In this document: in pieces, positions 34,672 to 44,288 of the stretch
Layout: every line of letters begins with the position of its first letter
How positions within the stretch are numbered: position 1 is the stretch's first letter
From: Oscillospiraceae bacterium
Lineage (GTDB): Bacteria; Bacillota; Clostridia; Oscillospirales; Ruminococcaceae
Length of the DNA: 64,000 nucleotides
Direction of reading: 5' to 3'
Assembly: GCA_902362965.1 (NCBI GenBank)
Contig: CABIYQ010000005.1
Coordinates: 124,001 to 188,000 of the forward strand
Position numbers and translations under genes: made by a program
Notes under the pieces: model-generated
Database searches by the model: none
What the model saw: only the letters and a program-made list of their open reading frames with translations
Told to the model about the DNA's origin: nothing

Positions 34672-37600
34672 ATGAAAATTTTTAGTTTTATCGACAGTAT
34701 GAAAAAATTCAGCAGGGAAATGCCTGATGACGATATTTTAGTACAGTATGAACTGAATGGTGAAAAGCAGCCGCTGTCATTTGTCAATTTTGAAAAGAGA
34801 GTTATGTCCTTTGCAGCGCTTTTAAATGAAAATGGAATAAAAAAAGGCGATAATGTTATTCTTTTATACGTTGACGTAATGGACTTTATAGTTGCTTTTT
34901 ATGCGTGTATGTATATCGGAGCAGTTGCTGTTCCTGTAGATTTTCCGACTGACCCTTCAAATATTGAAAAGTGGGAACTTATAGCAAAAGATTCAGGTGC
35001 AGGATTTATTCTCACTTCAAAAAAATCTTCCGAAATGCTTGCAAAAATTACGTCATTATCTGAAACGCTTTCAGAACTTGATATATTATCTGAGGATATG
35101 GCTGAAAGAAAAATGGAAGCAGTTGAAGTCGACAGTCAAGATCTTGTAACATTGCAGTACACATCAGGTTCTACAGGAAATCCGAAAGGAGTAATGGTAA
35201 GCTATGAAAATCTTTTGACTAATATTGATGTGATAGGAAAGTATCTAGATCTTGGAAAATCAAAGAGTTTCATAACTTGGCTGCCTTATTATCACGCAAT
35301 GGGACTGATTGCATCAATGCTTTCACCTATTTATTATGGCGGTAAATCAGTTATAGTTCCTGCACAGTATTTCACTCAGAATCCGCTTTTATGGTTCAAG
35401 GCAATTACAGAATATAAAGGCGAATATACTGTTGCTCCTAATTTTGCATATGAGCTTATGGCAAATGTTCTTGAAAAACTATCCGACGACGAAAAAAGCA
35501 AATATTCGCTTAAAAGCATAGTAAGATGCATTTCAGGTTCTGAACCTGTGCATATAAACACATTTATACGTTTTTTCAATCAGGTTGAGAAAATCGGTCT
35601 TGATAAACGTACAATCATGTTTGCCTACGGACAGTCGGAAGCAACATTAGTTGAAACAGCTTACAGGATAGGCGAAGATCTGACGATAATCAAAGCAGAT
35701 TTAAATAAACTGAATTCAGGGATCATTGACGTTATTGAAGAAACCAGTTTTTATAATATCAATGAAATGATAGATGAAAAGTCAGATAAAGAAGTTTTCC
35801 TTGTTGCAAACGGAACGGCAATATCAGATCATGAAATTACTATAAGAGATCCTCAAAGCGGAGAAAAACTCGGAGCATATACTGTCGGTGAAATATATTC
35901 ACACGGTCCGAGCATTACAAACGGATATTATAATAATCCGGAAGCAACGGAAGAAAGTTTTGGTACAGATGAAAATGGAGCGAGATACTTAAAGACAGGT
36001 GACCTTGGATTTCTTAATAAAAAAGGTGAGCTTTTCATTACGGGAAGAAAAAAAGACCTTATTATTATACGCGGGAAAAATTTCTATCCGCAGGATATCG
36101 AAAGGACGGTTTTTCTTACAGACAGCAGCTTTGTGGATAATGGTACGGCAGCGTTCAGCTCTGTGGAGGACGATACTGAAAAGCTCATAATTGTCCAGGC
36201 GCTAAAAGACGGTATTGAATCCCAAGAATATGAAAAACTTTCTGCAAAAATCAGAAACAATGTTTTAATTAGATTTTCTATAGAAGTTGATACAGTTATT
36301 TTCGTCAGAGACGGTAATATTGAAAAAACCGCTTCAGGAAAAATCCAGAGAAAAGCAAATAAAGAAAGATATTATACAAAAAATGACGATGCCATTCTCT
36401 TTGTCAAGAATTTTGAAGAAACTGGCGCAGCACAAAATACTAAGAAAATTGAAATACGTGAAAATGATATTTTCAGTGATTTAATAGGCTTTATTTCAGA
36501 AAGTTCGGGTCTTACAATTTTTGATATTGATTATAATGCAACTTTCCCAGAGCTTGGAATATCTTCAATGATGCTTTATTCTTTAAAGAATCATATAGAA
36601 GAAAAATACAATATCAGCATCGACGCTGCATCTGTTACTGCAAACAATACAATAAGAAAAATGACAGGTTATATATATTCACTCGTCTCTGGCAGTGAAA
36701 ATATATCAAAAAAAAAAATAAAATCAAATCAGTATAAGATAGATACTGATAACAGATATAAGCCTTTTCCGTTAAATGACATTCAGAAAGCCTATTGGGT
36801 GGGAAGGAACAAGGATGTATCTTGGGGAGGAGTGAGCTGCTACGGGTATTGTGAATTTGATTTGAAATACCTTGATTTGCAGAAGTTTGAAGCTGCGGTG
36901 AAAAAGCTTGTTGAAAGGCATGAGATGCTGAGAACTGTTATAGACAGTAATGGTATGCAGCAAATCAGACACAGCAGCGAAATAAAAATTCCGCTTACAA
37001 TATATTCTGAAAATGACATAGAAAATGCAAAAGAATTTGCGGAAAAAATAAGACATGAAATGGAACATATGGTTATTCCGACTGACAGACTTCTTTTTGA
37101 GTTCAGAGTTCTTCCTTTGGGAGATAATATATACAGATTTTTTTCAGGAGTCGATCTGATGGCGGCAGACGCAATGAGCTTGTTCCTTATGTGGAATGAT
37201 CTTGACGCATTATATAACGGTGAAGAACTTCCTGAAATAAATTCATCTTTCAGAGATTATGTAACATATATGTCTAACCCTGTAAAAAAAGAAAAGTACC
37301 GGAAGGATAAAGAATTCTGGATGAAAAAGCTAGAAGATTTTCCTCCTTCGCCGGAACTGCCTGTAGATCTGTCTCTTGAGAAAAAAGAAAAGGGAAAATT
37401 CAAAAGATATCAGCATCTTATAAAAAAAGATGACTGGAAAAGATTTGTAAAAATTTCTGCCGGTTATGGATTGACGCCTTCAGCCGCATTGCTTGCCGTG
37501 TACTCTGAAGTCATTTCAGGATTTGGCTGCGGCAGCAGATTCGGAGTTATAGTGACTGTTTTCGGAAGAGATAATGTATCAGATGATATAGTAAATGTTA

Positions 37601-40600
37601 TGGGTGATTTTACAAAGCTTGCGCTTGTTGATATAAAAAGAGACGATGTTTCTTTTGTGCAGAATGCTTTGAATATACAGAACGAACTTCAGGAAAGTAT
37701 TTATCACAGTGATTTCAGTGCGGTCGAATATATTAAGGAAATAGGAAAGGTTTCAGCTGAAAATAATATATATCCTGTTGTGTTTACAAGCGGAATAGGT
37801 TCTGAAAAAATAACACAAAATATGTTTTTTGATAATGTAATCTATTCATCGTCAACTACACCGCAGGTGTTTATGGATCATCAGGTCTTTGAAATAGGCG
37901 AAGATGTTCTTATAAGCTGGGATGTTCTTGAGGGAATATATGCAGGCAATAATGCAGAAGTAATGTTTGAAGTATATATCAGACTTTTAAGCAACGCTTC
38001 CTCTGACAGAGCATTCTGGGAAAATAAGGTTTCAGACCTCAGACCGCATTCTCAGGTAAGAATTCATGAAAAGGTAAATCAGACAGATAAAGATACAGGA
38101 GATCATTTTCTTTATGAATTTATAATGAAAAACTTCAAAGAGAAACCGCAGAACAGAGCAATAGTTTTTGAAGATAAGATATATACATATGGCGATTTAC
38201 ATAGGAAAGTAAATGGAGTTGCGGCTATTCTGGAAAACAAAAATATCAGACAGGGGGACAGGGTTATAATTCAGTGCCGGAAATCCCCTGAGCAGATAGC
38301 GGCAATAATTGCAGTTGTAATGTGCGGCGGAGTTTATGTTCCTGTTTCATATGATCAGCCTTTGACGCGTACAAAAGAGATTTTTAATTCCTCTGAAGCA
38401 AAATGCATAATATCTGATATTTCGTACGATAAATTTGACGATCTGAGTGAATATATTATTGATATATATTGTGATTCGAAAAAAGAATATAATTTTGAAA
38501 ATATCAGTAATTCAGCGGATAGTCTCGCTTATATAATTTACACTTCAGGCTCAACGGGAAAACCAAAAGGAGCTGCAATAACACACAGATCTGCAATGAA
38601 TACGATAATTGATGTAAACAATAAGTATGATGTCAATGAAAATAGTGCGGTCATAGCAGTTTCATCAGCAAGCTTTGATTTGTCAGTTTATGATATGTTC
38701 GGAATACTTTCAGCAGGCGGTCTGATTGTTCTGCCAACTGAAAAGGAAAGGACTAGTCCGGAATACTGGTTCAGAAGTGCGGAAAAATATAACGTTACAA
38801 TCTGGAATTCTGTTCCGTCACTGTTTGATTTGTTTCTTGATTATCTTGAAACAAAAAAATTAAAAAATAAAACTCTTAAAAGCGTTATATTGTCAGGTGA
38901 CTGGATACCTCTTCATGTTCCTGAAAAAATGAGCAAGTACATTCCAAAAGCTTTGCTTATTAGTATGGGCGGCGCTACCGAAGCGTCTATATGGTCAAAT
39001 TATTACGAGGTAAAGAAATTCAATCCTCAATGGAAATCAATACCGTATGGTTACCCTCTTGAAAATCAAAAATTTTTTATTCTTGACGAGTTTAACAGGC
39101 AATGCCCTGATATGGTAGCGGGCAGACTTTTTATAGCAGGCAAGGGAGTTGCTCAGGGTTATTATAACAGTCCCGAAATAACAGAAAAATCTTTTCAGCA
39201 TATTGTAAGCGTATATGACGGAATTTTATATGAGACCGGCGACTGGGGAAGATATCATAAAAACGGCTGTATAGAATTCCTCGGAAGAAAAGATAATCAG
39301 CTTAAAATAAATGGGTACAGGGTTGAAATAGGTGAAATCCAGGAAGTGATGAAAAAATCAGGTGCGGAAGATTCTGTTATTGTATTAATAGGTGAAAAGG
39401 CAGATAATAAAAGACTTATCGCATTTGTTGTTTCATCATACGGTGAAAATGAAATGAAAGCAAATATGAGAAAATATCTGCCTGAATATTTTATTCCTGA
39501 TAAAATTATGGTCATGGAAAAATTTCCTGTAACGCCAAACGGTAAAATTGATCGAAAAGCGCTTATTTCTGAATATGAAAAAAATAATAAATCAACATCT
39601 CCGGCTGTAAACAGAGTTCTGAATGAAACCGAAAAGAAAATAACAGAAATAATAAAAGAAGTTTTATCTGCTGAAAGTATAGATATAAATGAAAGCTTTA
39701 TGACGTTGGGCGTTTCATCTGTTGAGATAATAAAAATTGCAAATCATCTTGAAGTTGCATTTGGTGAAAGACCAGATATAAGTGAAATAATGGCATATAA
39801 AAATATAGGCGGGCTTCTTGATTTCTATAATGATAAAAAACAAACGGAAAAGCCGAAAAAAGCTGAAGATAAAAAAGAAAATACTATAAAGACTTTTCTT
39901 GAAGAACTTCTTAAAAGGAATATTTACTTAAGAAATGAAAACGGAAAGCTTAAATTCACTGCTGAAAAAAATTCTCTTACAGATGAAATAAGATCTGAAA
40001 TAAAAAATAGAAGGTCAGAGATACTTGAATATCTGAGTGAGTCTGAAAATATTCTCGACAGTAGGGAAATACCTCTCAAACCTATTCAAAGGGCATATGT
40101 TATCGGAAGAAGCGACAAGTATGAGCTTGGAAACATCGGAGCTCATTATTATACCGAGTTTATCTGGAATGAGTGTAATGTGAAGCGGCTTGAGACAGCA
40201 GTAAACTGCGTAGTTCAAAGTCAGGATATAATGCGTATGGTGATAAACGATAACGGTACGCAGACTTTGCCTGAAGCTGTTCATCACTATGAAGTAAAGG
40301 TTTTTGATTTTGATGAAAAAGCTCTTGCCGATTACAGAAATGAAATATCACACCGGACATATAAAATAGGTTCGTGGCCTATGTTTGAAATATCCGTCAG
40401 CAACGTAAACGGTGAAAAGCATATTCATTTCAGTATAGACTGCATTATTCTTGATGGCTGGAGCGCCTATATGTTTATGGAACAGATTTTTCGTAAATAC
40501 AATGGTCTTGAGATAACCGCACCATCTATTGGTTTTGGCGAATATATACGTCTTGAGGAAGATTATTTAAAGAAAAATAATTATAGAGAAAAATCTTTGG

Positions 40601-41319
40601 AGTTCTGGAAAAAACGTATAAAAGAACTTCCGCCGGCGCCTCAGCTGCCTTATGTAAAGGCAATGAGTGAAGTTGACAAACCTTATTTTAAAAGACTTCA
40701 GTATGCCTTGAATGAAGAACTGTCAGCAAAACTTGAAAGCAATATAAAAAAATATAATTGCACCGAATCGGTTGTTATATGCGGCGCATATATGAAAACG
40801 CTTTTTAGCTGGTGCAATGAAAAGCCTTTCACGCTCAATCTTACGTTATTCAACAGGATCCCTGTTTGCGAAGATATATCAGACGTATTCGGCGATTTTA
40901 CAAATACGACATTTATTGCATATAACAGAAAAGAAAGCTTTCTTGAGGATATAGAAGATATAAAAAATCAGATGATATATGCAATTGAAAACAGATATGT
41001 AAACGGAATAGAGATAGTTAAGGAAATATCAGACGAAAATTCAAACAAGGCTGTATTTCCTGTTGTGTTCACAAGTATGCTTCGTTCAGGAAGCGATACT
41101 GATAATGAAATATATTATCCGGAAAATATGAAAGAGGTATATGCGCTGAGCCAGACGCCGCAGGTATCTCTTGATCATCAGATATATAACAGAAATGGAA
41201 AATACGTTTTTGTGTGGGACTATGTTTCACAGCTTTATGATGAGAAAGAGATAATGAACTGTTTTGACAGGTATATTGAATTCATCAGAGAAATTGCTGA
41301 TAATAATAAATGGAACTGA
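34672..41319 (+). CDS. NRPS: FAAL - ACP - Cy - A(Cys) - PCP - TubC-like - Cy
   Basis: 2215 residues. Residues 1-590 are a fatty-acyl-AMP ligase (LQYTSGSTGNPKGVMVSY, SGSEPVH, YGQSEATL, GRKKDLIIIRGKNFYPQDIE). The first carrier has S632 (LGISSMML). Cy1 has an intact DLMAADAMS (D828, D833, S836). The adenylation domain (about 1140-1640) gives the code DLYNISMIW-, near cysteine. The second carrier has S1683 (LGVSSVEI). A TubC-like docking segment sits inside the chain (about 1738-1795; IYLRNENGKLKF). Cy2 with DCIILDGWS (D1923, D1928, S1931) ends the protein. This is the loading and first-extension subunit; Cy2 must use a carrier on another protein. AAAGGAG precedes the ATG. Confidence 0.92.
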   Translation: MKIFSFIDSMKKFSREMPDDDILVQYELNGEKQPLSFVNFEKRVMSFAALLNENGIKKGDNVILLYVDVMDFIVAFYACMYIGAVAVPVDFPTDPSNIEKWELIAKDSGAGFILTSKKSSEMLAKITSLSETLSELDILSEDMAERKMEAVEVDSQDLVTLQYTSGSTGNPKGVMVSYENLLTNIDVIGKYLDLGKSKSFITWLPYYHAMGLIASMLSPIYYGGKSVIVPAQYFTQNPLLWFKAITEYKGEYTVAPNFAYELMANVLEKLSDDEKSKYSLKSIVRCISGSEPVHINTFIRFFNQVEKIGLDKRTIMFAYGQSEATLVETAYRIGEDLTIIKADLNKLNSGIIDVIEETSFYNINEMIDEKSDKEVFLVANGTAISDHEITIRDPQSGEKLGAYTVGEIYSHGPSITNGYYNNPEATEESFGTDENGARYLKTGDLGFLNKKGELFITGRKKDLIIIRGKNFYPQDIERTVFLTDSSFVDNGTAAFSSVEDDTEKLIIVQALKDGIESQEYEKLSAKIRNNVLIRFSIEVDTVIFVRDGNIEKTASGKIQRKANKERYYTKNDDAILFVKNFEETGAAQNTKKIEIRENDIFSDLIGFISESSGLTIFDIDYNATFPELGISSMMLYSLKNHIEEKYNISIDAASVTANNTIRKMTGYIYSLVSGSENISKKKIKSNQYKIDTDNRYKPFPLNDIQKAYWVGRNKDVSWGGVSCYGYCEFDLKYLDLQKFEAAVKKLVERHEMLRTVIDSNGMQQIRHSSEIKIPLTIYSENDIENAKEFAEKIRHEMEHMVIPTDRLLFEFRVLPLGDNIYRFFSGVDLMAADAMSLFLMWNDLDALYNGEELPEINSSFRDYVTYMSNPVKKEKYRKDKEFWMKKLEDFPPSPELPVDLSLEKKEKGKFKRYQHLIKKDDWKRFVKISAGYGLTPSAALLAVYSEVISGFGCGSRFGVIVTVFGRDNVSDDIVNVMGDFTKLALVDIKRDDVSFVQNALNIQNELQESIYHSDFSAVEYIKEIGKVSAENNIYPVVFTSGIGSEKITQNMFFDNVIYSSSTTPQVFMDHQVFEIGEDVLISWDVLEGIYAGNNAEVMFEVYIRLLSNASSDRAFWENKVSDLRPHSQVRIHEKVNQTDKDTGDHFLYEFIMKNFKEKPQNRAIVFEDKIYTYGDLHRKVNGVAAILENKNIRQGDRVIIQCRKSPEQIAAIIAVVMCGGVYVPVSYDQPLTRTKEIFNSSEAKCIISDISYDKFDDLSEYIIDIYCDSKKEYNFENISNSADSLAYIIYTSGSTGKPKGAAITHRSAMNTIIDVNNKYDVNENSAVIAVSSASFDLSVYDMFGILSAGGLIVLPTEKERTSPEYWFRSAEKYNVTIWNSVPSLFDLFLDYLETKKLKNKTLKSVILSGDWIPLHVPEKMSKYIPKALLISMGGATEASIWSNYYEVKKFNPQWKSIPYGYPLENQKFFILDEFNRQCPDMVAGRLFIAGKGVAQGYYNSPEITEKSFQHIVSVYDGILYETGDWGRYHKNGCIEFLGRKDNQLKINGYRVEIGEIQEVMKKSGAEDSVIVLIGEKADNKRLIAFVVSSYGENEMKANMRKYLPEYFIPDKIMVMEKFPVTPNGKIDRKALISEYEKNNKSTSPAVNRVLNETEKKITEIIKEVLSAESIDINESFMTLGVSSVEIIKIANHLEVAFGERPDISEIMAYKNIGGLLDFYNDKKQTEKPKKAEDKKENTIKTFLEELLKRNIYLRNENGKLKFTAEKNSLTDEIRSEIKNRRSEILEYLSESENILDSREIPLKPIQRAYVIGRSDKYELGNIGAHYYTEFIWNECNVKRLETAVNCVVQSQDIMRMVINDNGTQTLPEAVHHYEVKVFDFDEKALADYRNEISHRTYKIGSWPMFEISVSNVNGEKHIHFSIDCIILDGWSAYMFMEQIFRKYNGLEITAPSIGFGEYIRLEEDYLKKNNYREKSLEFWKKRIKELPPAPQLPYVKAMSEVDKPYFKRLQYALNEELSAKLESNIKKYNCTESVVICGAYMKTLFSWCNEKPFTLNLTLFNRIPVCEDISDVFGDFTNTTFIAYNRKESFLEDIEDIKNQMIYAIENRYVNGIEIVKEISDENSNKAVFPVVFTSMLRSGSDTDNEIYYPENMKEVYALSQTPQVSLDHQIYNRNGKYVFVWDYVSQLYDEKEIMNCFDRYIEFIREIADNNKWN

Positions 41320-41337
41320 TCGAAAAAATTTTATTCA

Positions 41338-41353
41338 GGGGGCTTTTGCCCCC
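41338..41353 (+). other. GC-rich hairpin inside the operon
   Basis: GGGGGC-TTTT-GCCCCC forms a very stable short hairpin in the 65-bp gap after the large synthetase. It has no T-run, so it may protect or process the mRNA rather than terminate it. Confidence 0.6.
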
Positions 41354-41384
41354 CGGTAAAATACTATGATATAAGGAGAAGTAA

Positions 41385-42140
41385 ATGTTACTTAATAAAA
41401 TGTGGTTCCCATACACCAAAATAGAAAAAAGCAGTAAAAAGAAAAATGTTTTTTGTTTTCATCATGCAGGTGGCAGCGGAATAAATTTCAGCAAATGGAA
41501 CATGCTGTCTGATAAAGTCAGATTCATACCCGCTGAAATGCCGGGACGGGGCGCAAGAATATGTGATAAGTACGACCATTGTTTCAAGAAGGTAGTATAT
41601 GAAATTACAGAGGCAGTGAAAAAAGAAGTAGATACTCTTGAAATAGATGATTTTGTTTTTTACGGTCATAGTATGGGTGCGATTATTGCATTTTCTGTTG
41701 CATGCTGCATTAAGAAAAAATACAAAATATCTCCCAAGGTTTTATTTGTGGTCGCAAGACATGCACCACAGATGCCGGATCCGTCAGTCTTTAAAAGCAC
41801 GATGTCAGATGAATCGCTTATAGATGAGATGAAACGCCTTGGAGGTACGCCTGATGAGATACTGAACAACAGAGAATATATGAATATGTTCATAAACAGG
41901 ATCAGAAATGATTATAAGCTTCACGAGGATTATAATTACGGAAATGAAAAACTTGATATTCCGATAATTGCACATACAGGCGACAATGATTATGGGGCAG
42001 ATGTGTTCAGTATGACGAAGTGGTTTCAGCTGACAAGCAAGGGTGCCGCTGTTGAAGAATTCAAGGGAGGACACTTTTTTCCCTATGAGCTTGGAGAAAA
42101 ATATGTCAGACATCTTATAGATGAAGTTTCTTTTTTCTGA
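41385..42140 (+). CDS. Type II thioesterase, Ser-nucleophile (YbtT/PchC-like)
   Basis: 251 residues, alpha/beta hydrolase. FCFHHAGGSG at the N-terminus, nucleophile motif YGHSMGA (Ser96), lid region and C-terminal GGHFFP histidine. Such stand-alone enzymes clear mischarged or stalled groups from carrier domains. AAGGAG lies 7 nt before the ATG. Its end overlaps the phosphopantetheinyl transferase gene by 20 bp. Confidence 0.92.
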   Translation: MLLNKMWFPYTKIEKSSKKKNVFCFHHAGGSGINFSKWNMLSDKVRFIPAEMPGRGARICDKYDHCFKKVVYEITEAVKKEVDTLEIDDFVFYGHSMGAIIAFSVACCIKKKYKISPKVLFVVARHAPQMPDPSVFKSTMSDESLIDEMKRLGGTPDEILNNREYMNMFINRIRNDYKLHEDYNYGNEKLDIPIIAHTGDNDYGADVFSMTKWFQLTSKGAAVEEFKGGHFFPYELGEKYVRHLIDEVSFF

Positions 42141-42780
42141 TATGGTTTATATTTTTGAAAATATTAATACTGTTACAAATGATCTGCTTAAAAAATTTGA
42201 TTCACTTTATACAGAAGAGAGAAAAATCAAAAGTGGAAAATATTGCAGAGAAGATGATAAAAAGAAATCTCTTATCGCATATATTTTGTTACTTTATGCT
42301 TTGAAAAAAGAATACGGAATATTTGAAAAACTTTATTTTGATTATGGGAAAAATAATAAACCGTTTCTGAAAAAACATAAAAATATATATTTCAGTATAT
42401 CTCATTCAGGTAAATATGTATCCGTTGCGGCTGATATCAATAATATCGGAGTTGACGTTGAAGGATACATAGACGATTATAAAACAATATCAAGGTATGT
42501 TTTCAGTGAAGATGAGATGAAATATATAGAGAATGGAAATTCAGGCGCTAAAGCCGCAAAGCTCTGGACTTTAAAAGAAAGCTATCTTAAATATACAGGT
42601 ACAGGTATAACAGACGGTCTTAAGGCTTATGATTTTGCTTATAAACCTGATGTATTTGAAAAATATGGCTGTAAGTTTAAATGTATTAAAAAGGAAAAAT
42701 ATTATCTTTCAGTTTGTTCTGAAAATGATATGACAATAAAATTTGTTAAAGAAGAAGATTTAATAAAATTAGTGAGGTAA
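42121..42780 (+). CDS. 4'-phosphopantetheinyl transferase (Sfp type)
   Basis: 219 residues. Family motifs FSISHSGKYV, IGVDVE and KLWTLKESYLKYTGTGI are all present, including the Mg-binding D-x-E. It attaches the pantetheine arm to the five carrier domains of this cluster. No clear ribosome site precedes the ATG at 42121, which sits within the thioesterase gene, so translation may be coupled. An in-frame ATG at 42142 just past that gene's stop is an equally possible start. Confidence 0.93.
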   Translation: MKFLFSDMVYIFENINTVTNDLLKKFDSLYTEERKIKSGKYCREDDKKKSLIAYILLLYALKKEYGIFEKLYFDYGKNNKPFLKKHKNIYFSISHSGKYVSVAADINNIGVDVEGYIDDYKTISRYVFSEDEMKYIENGNSGAKAAKLWTLKESYLKYTGTGITDGLKAYDFAYKPDVFEKYGCKFKCIKKEKYYLSVCSENDMTIKFVKEEDLIKLVR

Positions 42781-42785
42781 ATAAT

Positions 42786-44276
42786 ATGGAAAATAATAAA
42801 TCAGAATTTCTAAAGGATCCTATTGAAAAAAAGCAAATTATTTTAAAAGACATTTGGAGTGAAATTTTAAATAAGCCTGACATAGGAATACACGATGATT
42901 TCTTTATGGCAGGGGGGACTTCAAAGGATCTTGTGATAATGGTTACAAAAATGAGCGAGATTTTTGAAATATCAATGCAGGAGGTTTTTTCAAAATCAAC
43001 TATTGCAGAAATTGCGCCCGTCATTGAATACAGAAAAGACGGACTGAAAGATGATGTTGATAAGATATACTATCTAACGGAAAAACTTAAAAATTATGTT
43101 CCGTCAGAAGAATATAACAGATATATGGACAATTACATAAAATATAATTCTGAAATTAAGCTTGGAAAGAGGGAAGAATATAAAAAAGTTCTTGTAACAG
43201 GCGGGAACGGTTTTTTATCATGCCATCTTATTGAAAAAATATTAAAGAACAGAAAAACTTCAATAGTGGTTCTTGTACGGGAAAAAAGCAATGAAAAAGC
43301 AGCGGCAAAGTTCAAAAGGGCAATGGATTGGTATTTTGAAAAGGACGATATACTGAAAAATTACAGCGGCAGATTGAAAATACTTTCAGGAAATGTTTCG
43401 GTAGATAAGCTGGGGCTTGATGATGATGTATACAGTGAACTGTCAAAAACGGTAGATGCGGTTTTCCACGTCGCAGGAATCTTAAGACACTATGGACATT
43501 GGGAAGAATTTTATAATACGAACGTAGACGGTACTAAAAGAATTATTGAATTTGCAAAACTTAATACCAGAAAGGATATTCATTTTATATCAACAATGGG
43601 AACAGGATATAATGAAGAAAGAGCAAAAAATGTTCTGCCGTTTACAGAACTTGAAGTACAAAAGGATTCATATGCTGCAAATTATTATCTTAAGTCAAAG
43701 ATGCTTGCTGAAAAAGAACTTGAAAAGGAAATAAACCAAAATAATCTCAATGTTAAAATATATCGTCCGGGTTATCTTGTTCAGAATTATGAAACAGGCA
43801 TATTTCAGGTGAACTCAGACGACAACGCATATTTCCAATTCTTCAAGGCGATTATGGAAATAGGCTGTTTCCCTGCTATGGAAACAGAAATCTTTGATTT
43901 TAGTTTTATAGATCAGGCAGCGGAAGCAATCGACATACTTTCGACTGTAGAAGAAGAGGGACATATATATCATCTTTTTAATCCCCAAAGACTTAGTATG
44001 AAAGAAATAGGAGAGCTTATGATAGAAAACGGAGTTAATATCAAAAGTGTTTCCGTGAAAGAATTTTGTGAGTATCTCAAAGATAATATGGAAAAATACA
44101 AGGATCTTATTTCAAACATCACTATGGTTACATACGTGCGTGAAAAGGATATAGAACAGCTTATTGATTTATGTTTGAAATGTGACAGAACAACACAGAT
44201 CCTTGCGAATTACGGATTTGAGTGGAATAGTCTTGATAAAAAACATATGGCGGATATAATAAATATTATTAATTAG
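42786..44276 (+). CDS. Stand-alone carrier protein - thioester reductase (PCP-R)
   Basis: 496 residues. A carrier domain (10-80) with S46 in AGGTSKDL is followed by a short helical linker and an extended SDR-type thioester reductase. That domain has NAD(P) loop VTGGNGFLSCHL (about 137), ISTMGTG with the catalytic threonine region, Y301-x3-K305 (YLKSK) and IYRPGYL. R domains release the chain as an aldehyde, or after a second reduction as an alcohol. Here it is on its own protein with no A or C domain, so the chain must be handed to it in trans. It replaces the dead thioesterase of the synthetase. Confidence 0.9.
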   Translation: MENNKSEFLKDPIEKKQIILKDIWSEILNKPDIGIHDDFFMAGGTSKDLVIMVTKMSEIFEISMQEVFSKSTIAEIAPVIEYRKDGLKDDVDKIYYLTEKLKNYVPSEEYNRYMDNYIKYNSEIKLGKREEYKKVLVTGGNGFLSCHLIEKILKNRKTSIVVLVREKSNEKAAAKFKRAMDWYFEKDDILKNYSGRLKILSGNVSVDKLGLDDDVYSELSKTVDAVFHVAGILRHYGHWEEFYNTNVDGTKRIIEFAKLNTRKDIHFISTMGTGYNEERAKNVLPFTELEVQKDSYAANYYLKSKMLAEKELEKEINQNNLNVKIYRPGYLVQNYETGIFQVNSDDNAYFQFFKAIMEIGCFPAMETEIFDFSFIDQAAEAIDILSTVEEEGHIYHLFNPQRLSMKEIGELMIENGVNIKSVSVKEFCEYLKDNMEKYKDLISNITMVTYVREKDIEQLIDLCLKCDRTTQILANYGFEWNSLDKKHMADIINIIN

Positions 44277-44288
44277 GGTGATCTGAAT

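Noticed and set aside
34672..41319. Polyketide synthase parts in the cluster
   Set aside because: No ketosynthase, acyltransferase or ketoreductase motifs were found; the first carrier follows a FAAL and leads straight into a Cy domain.
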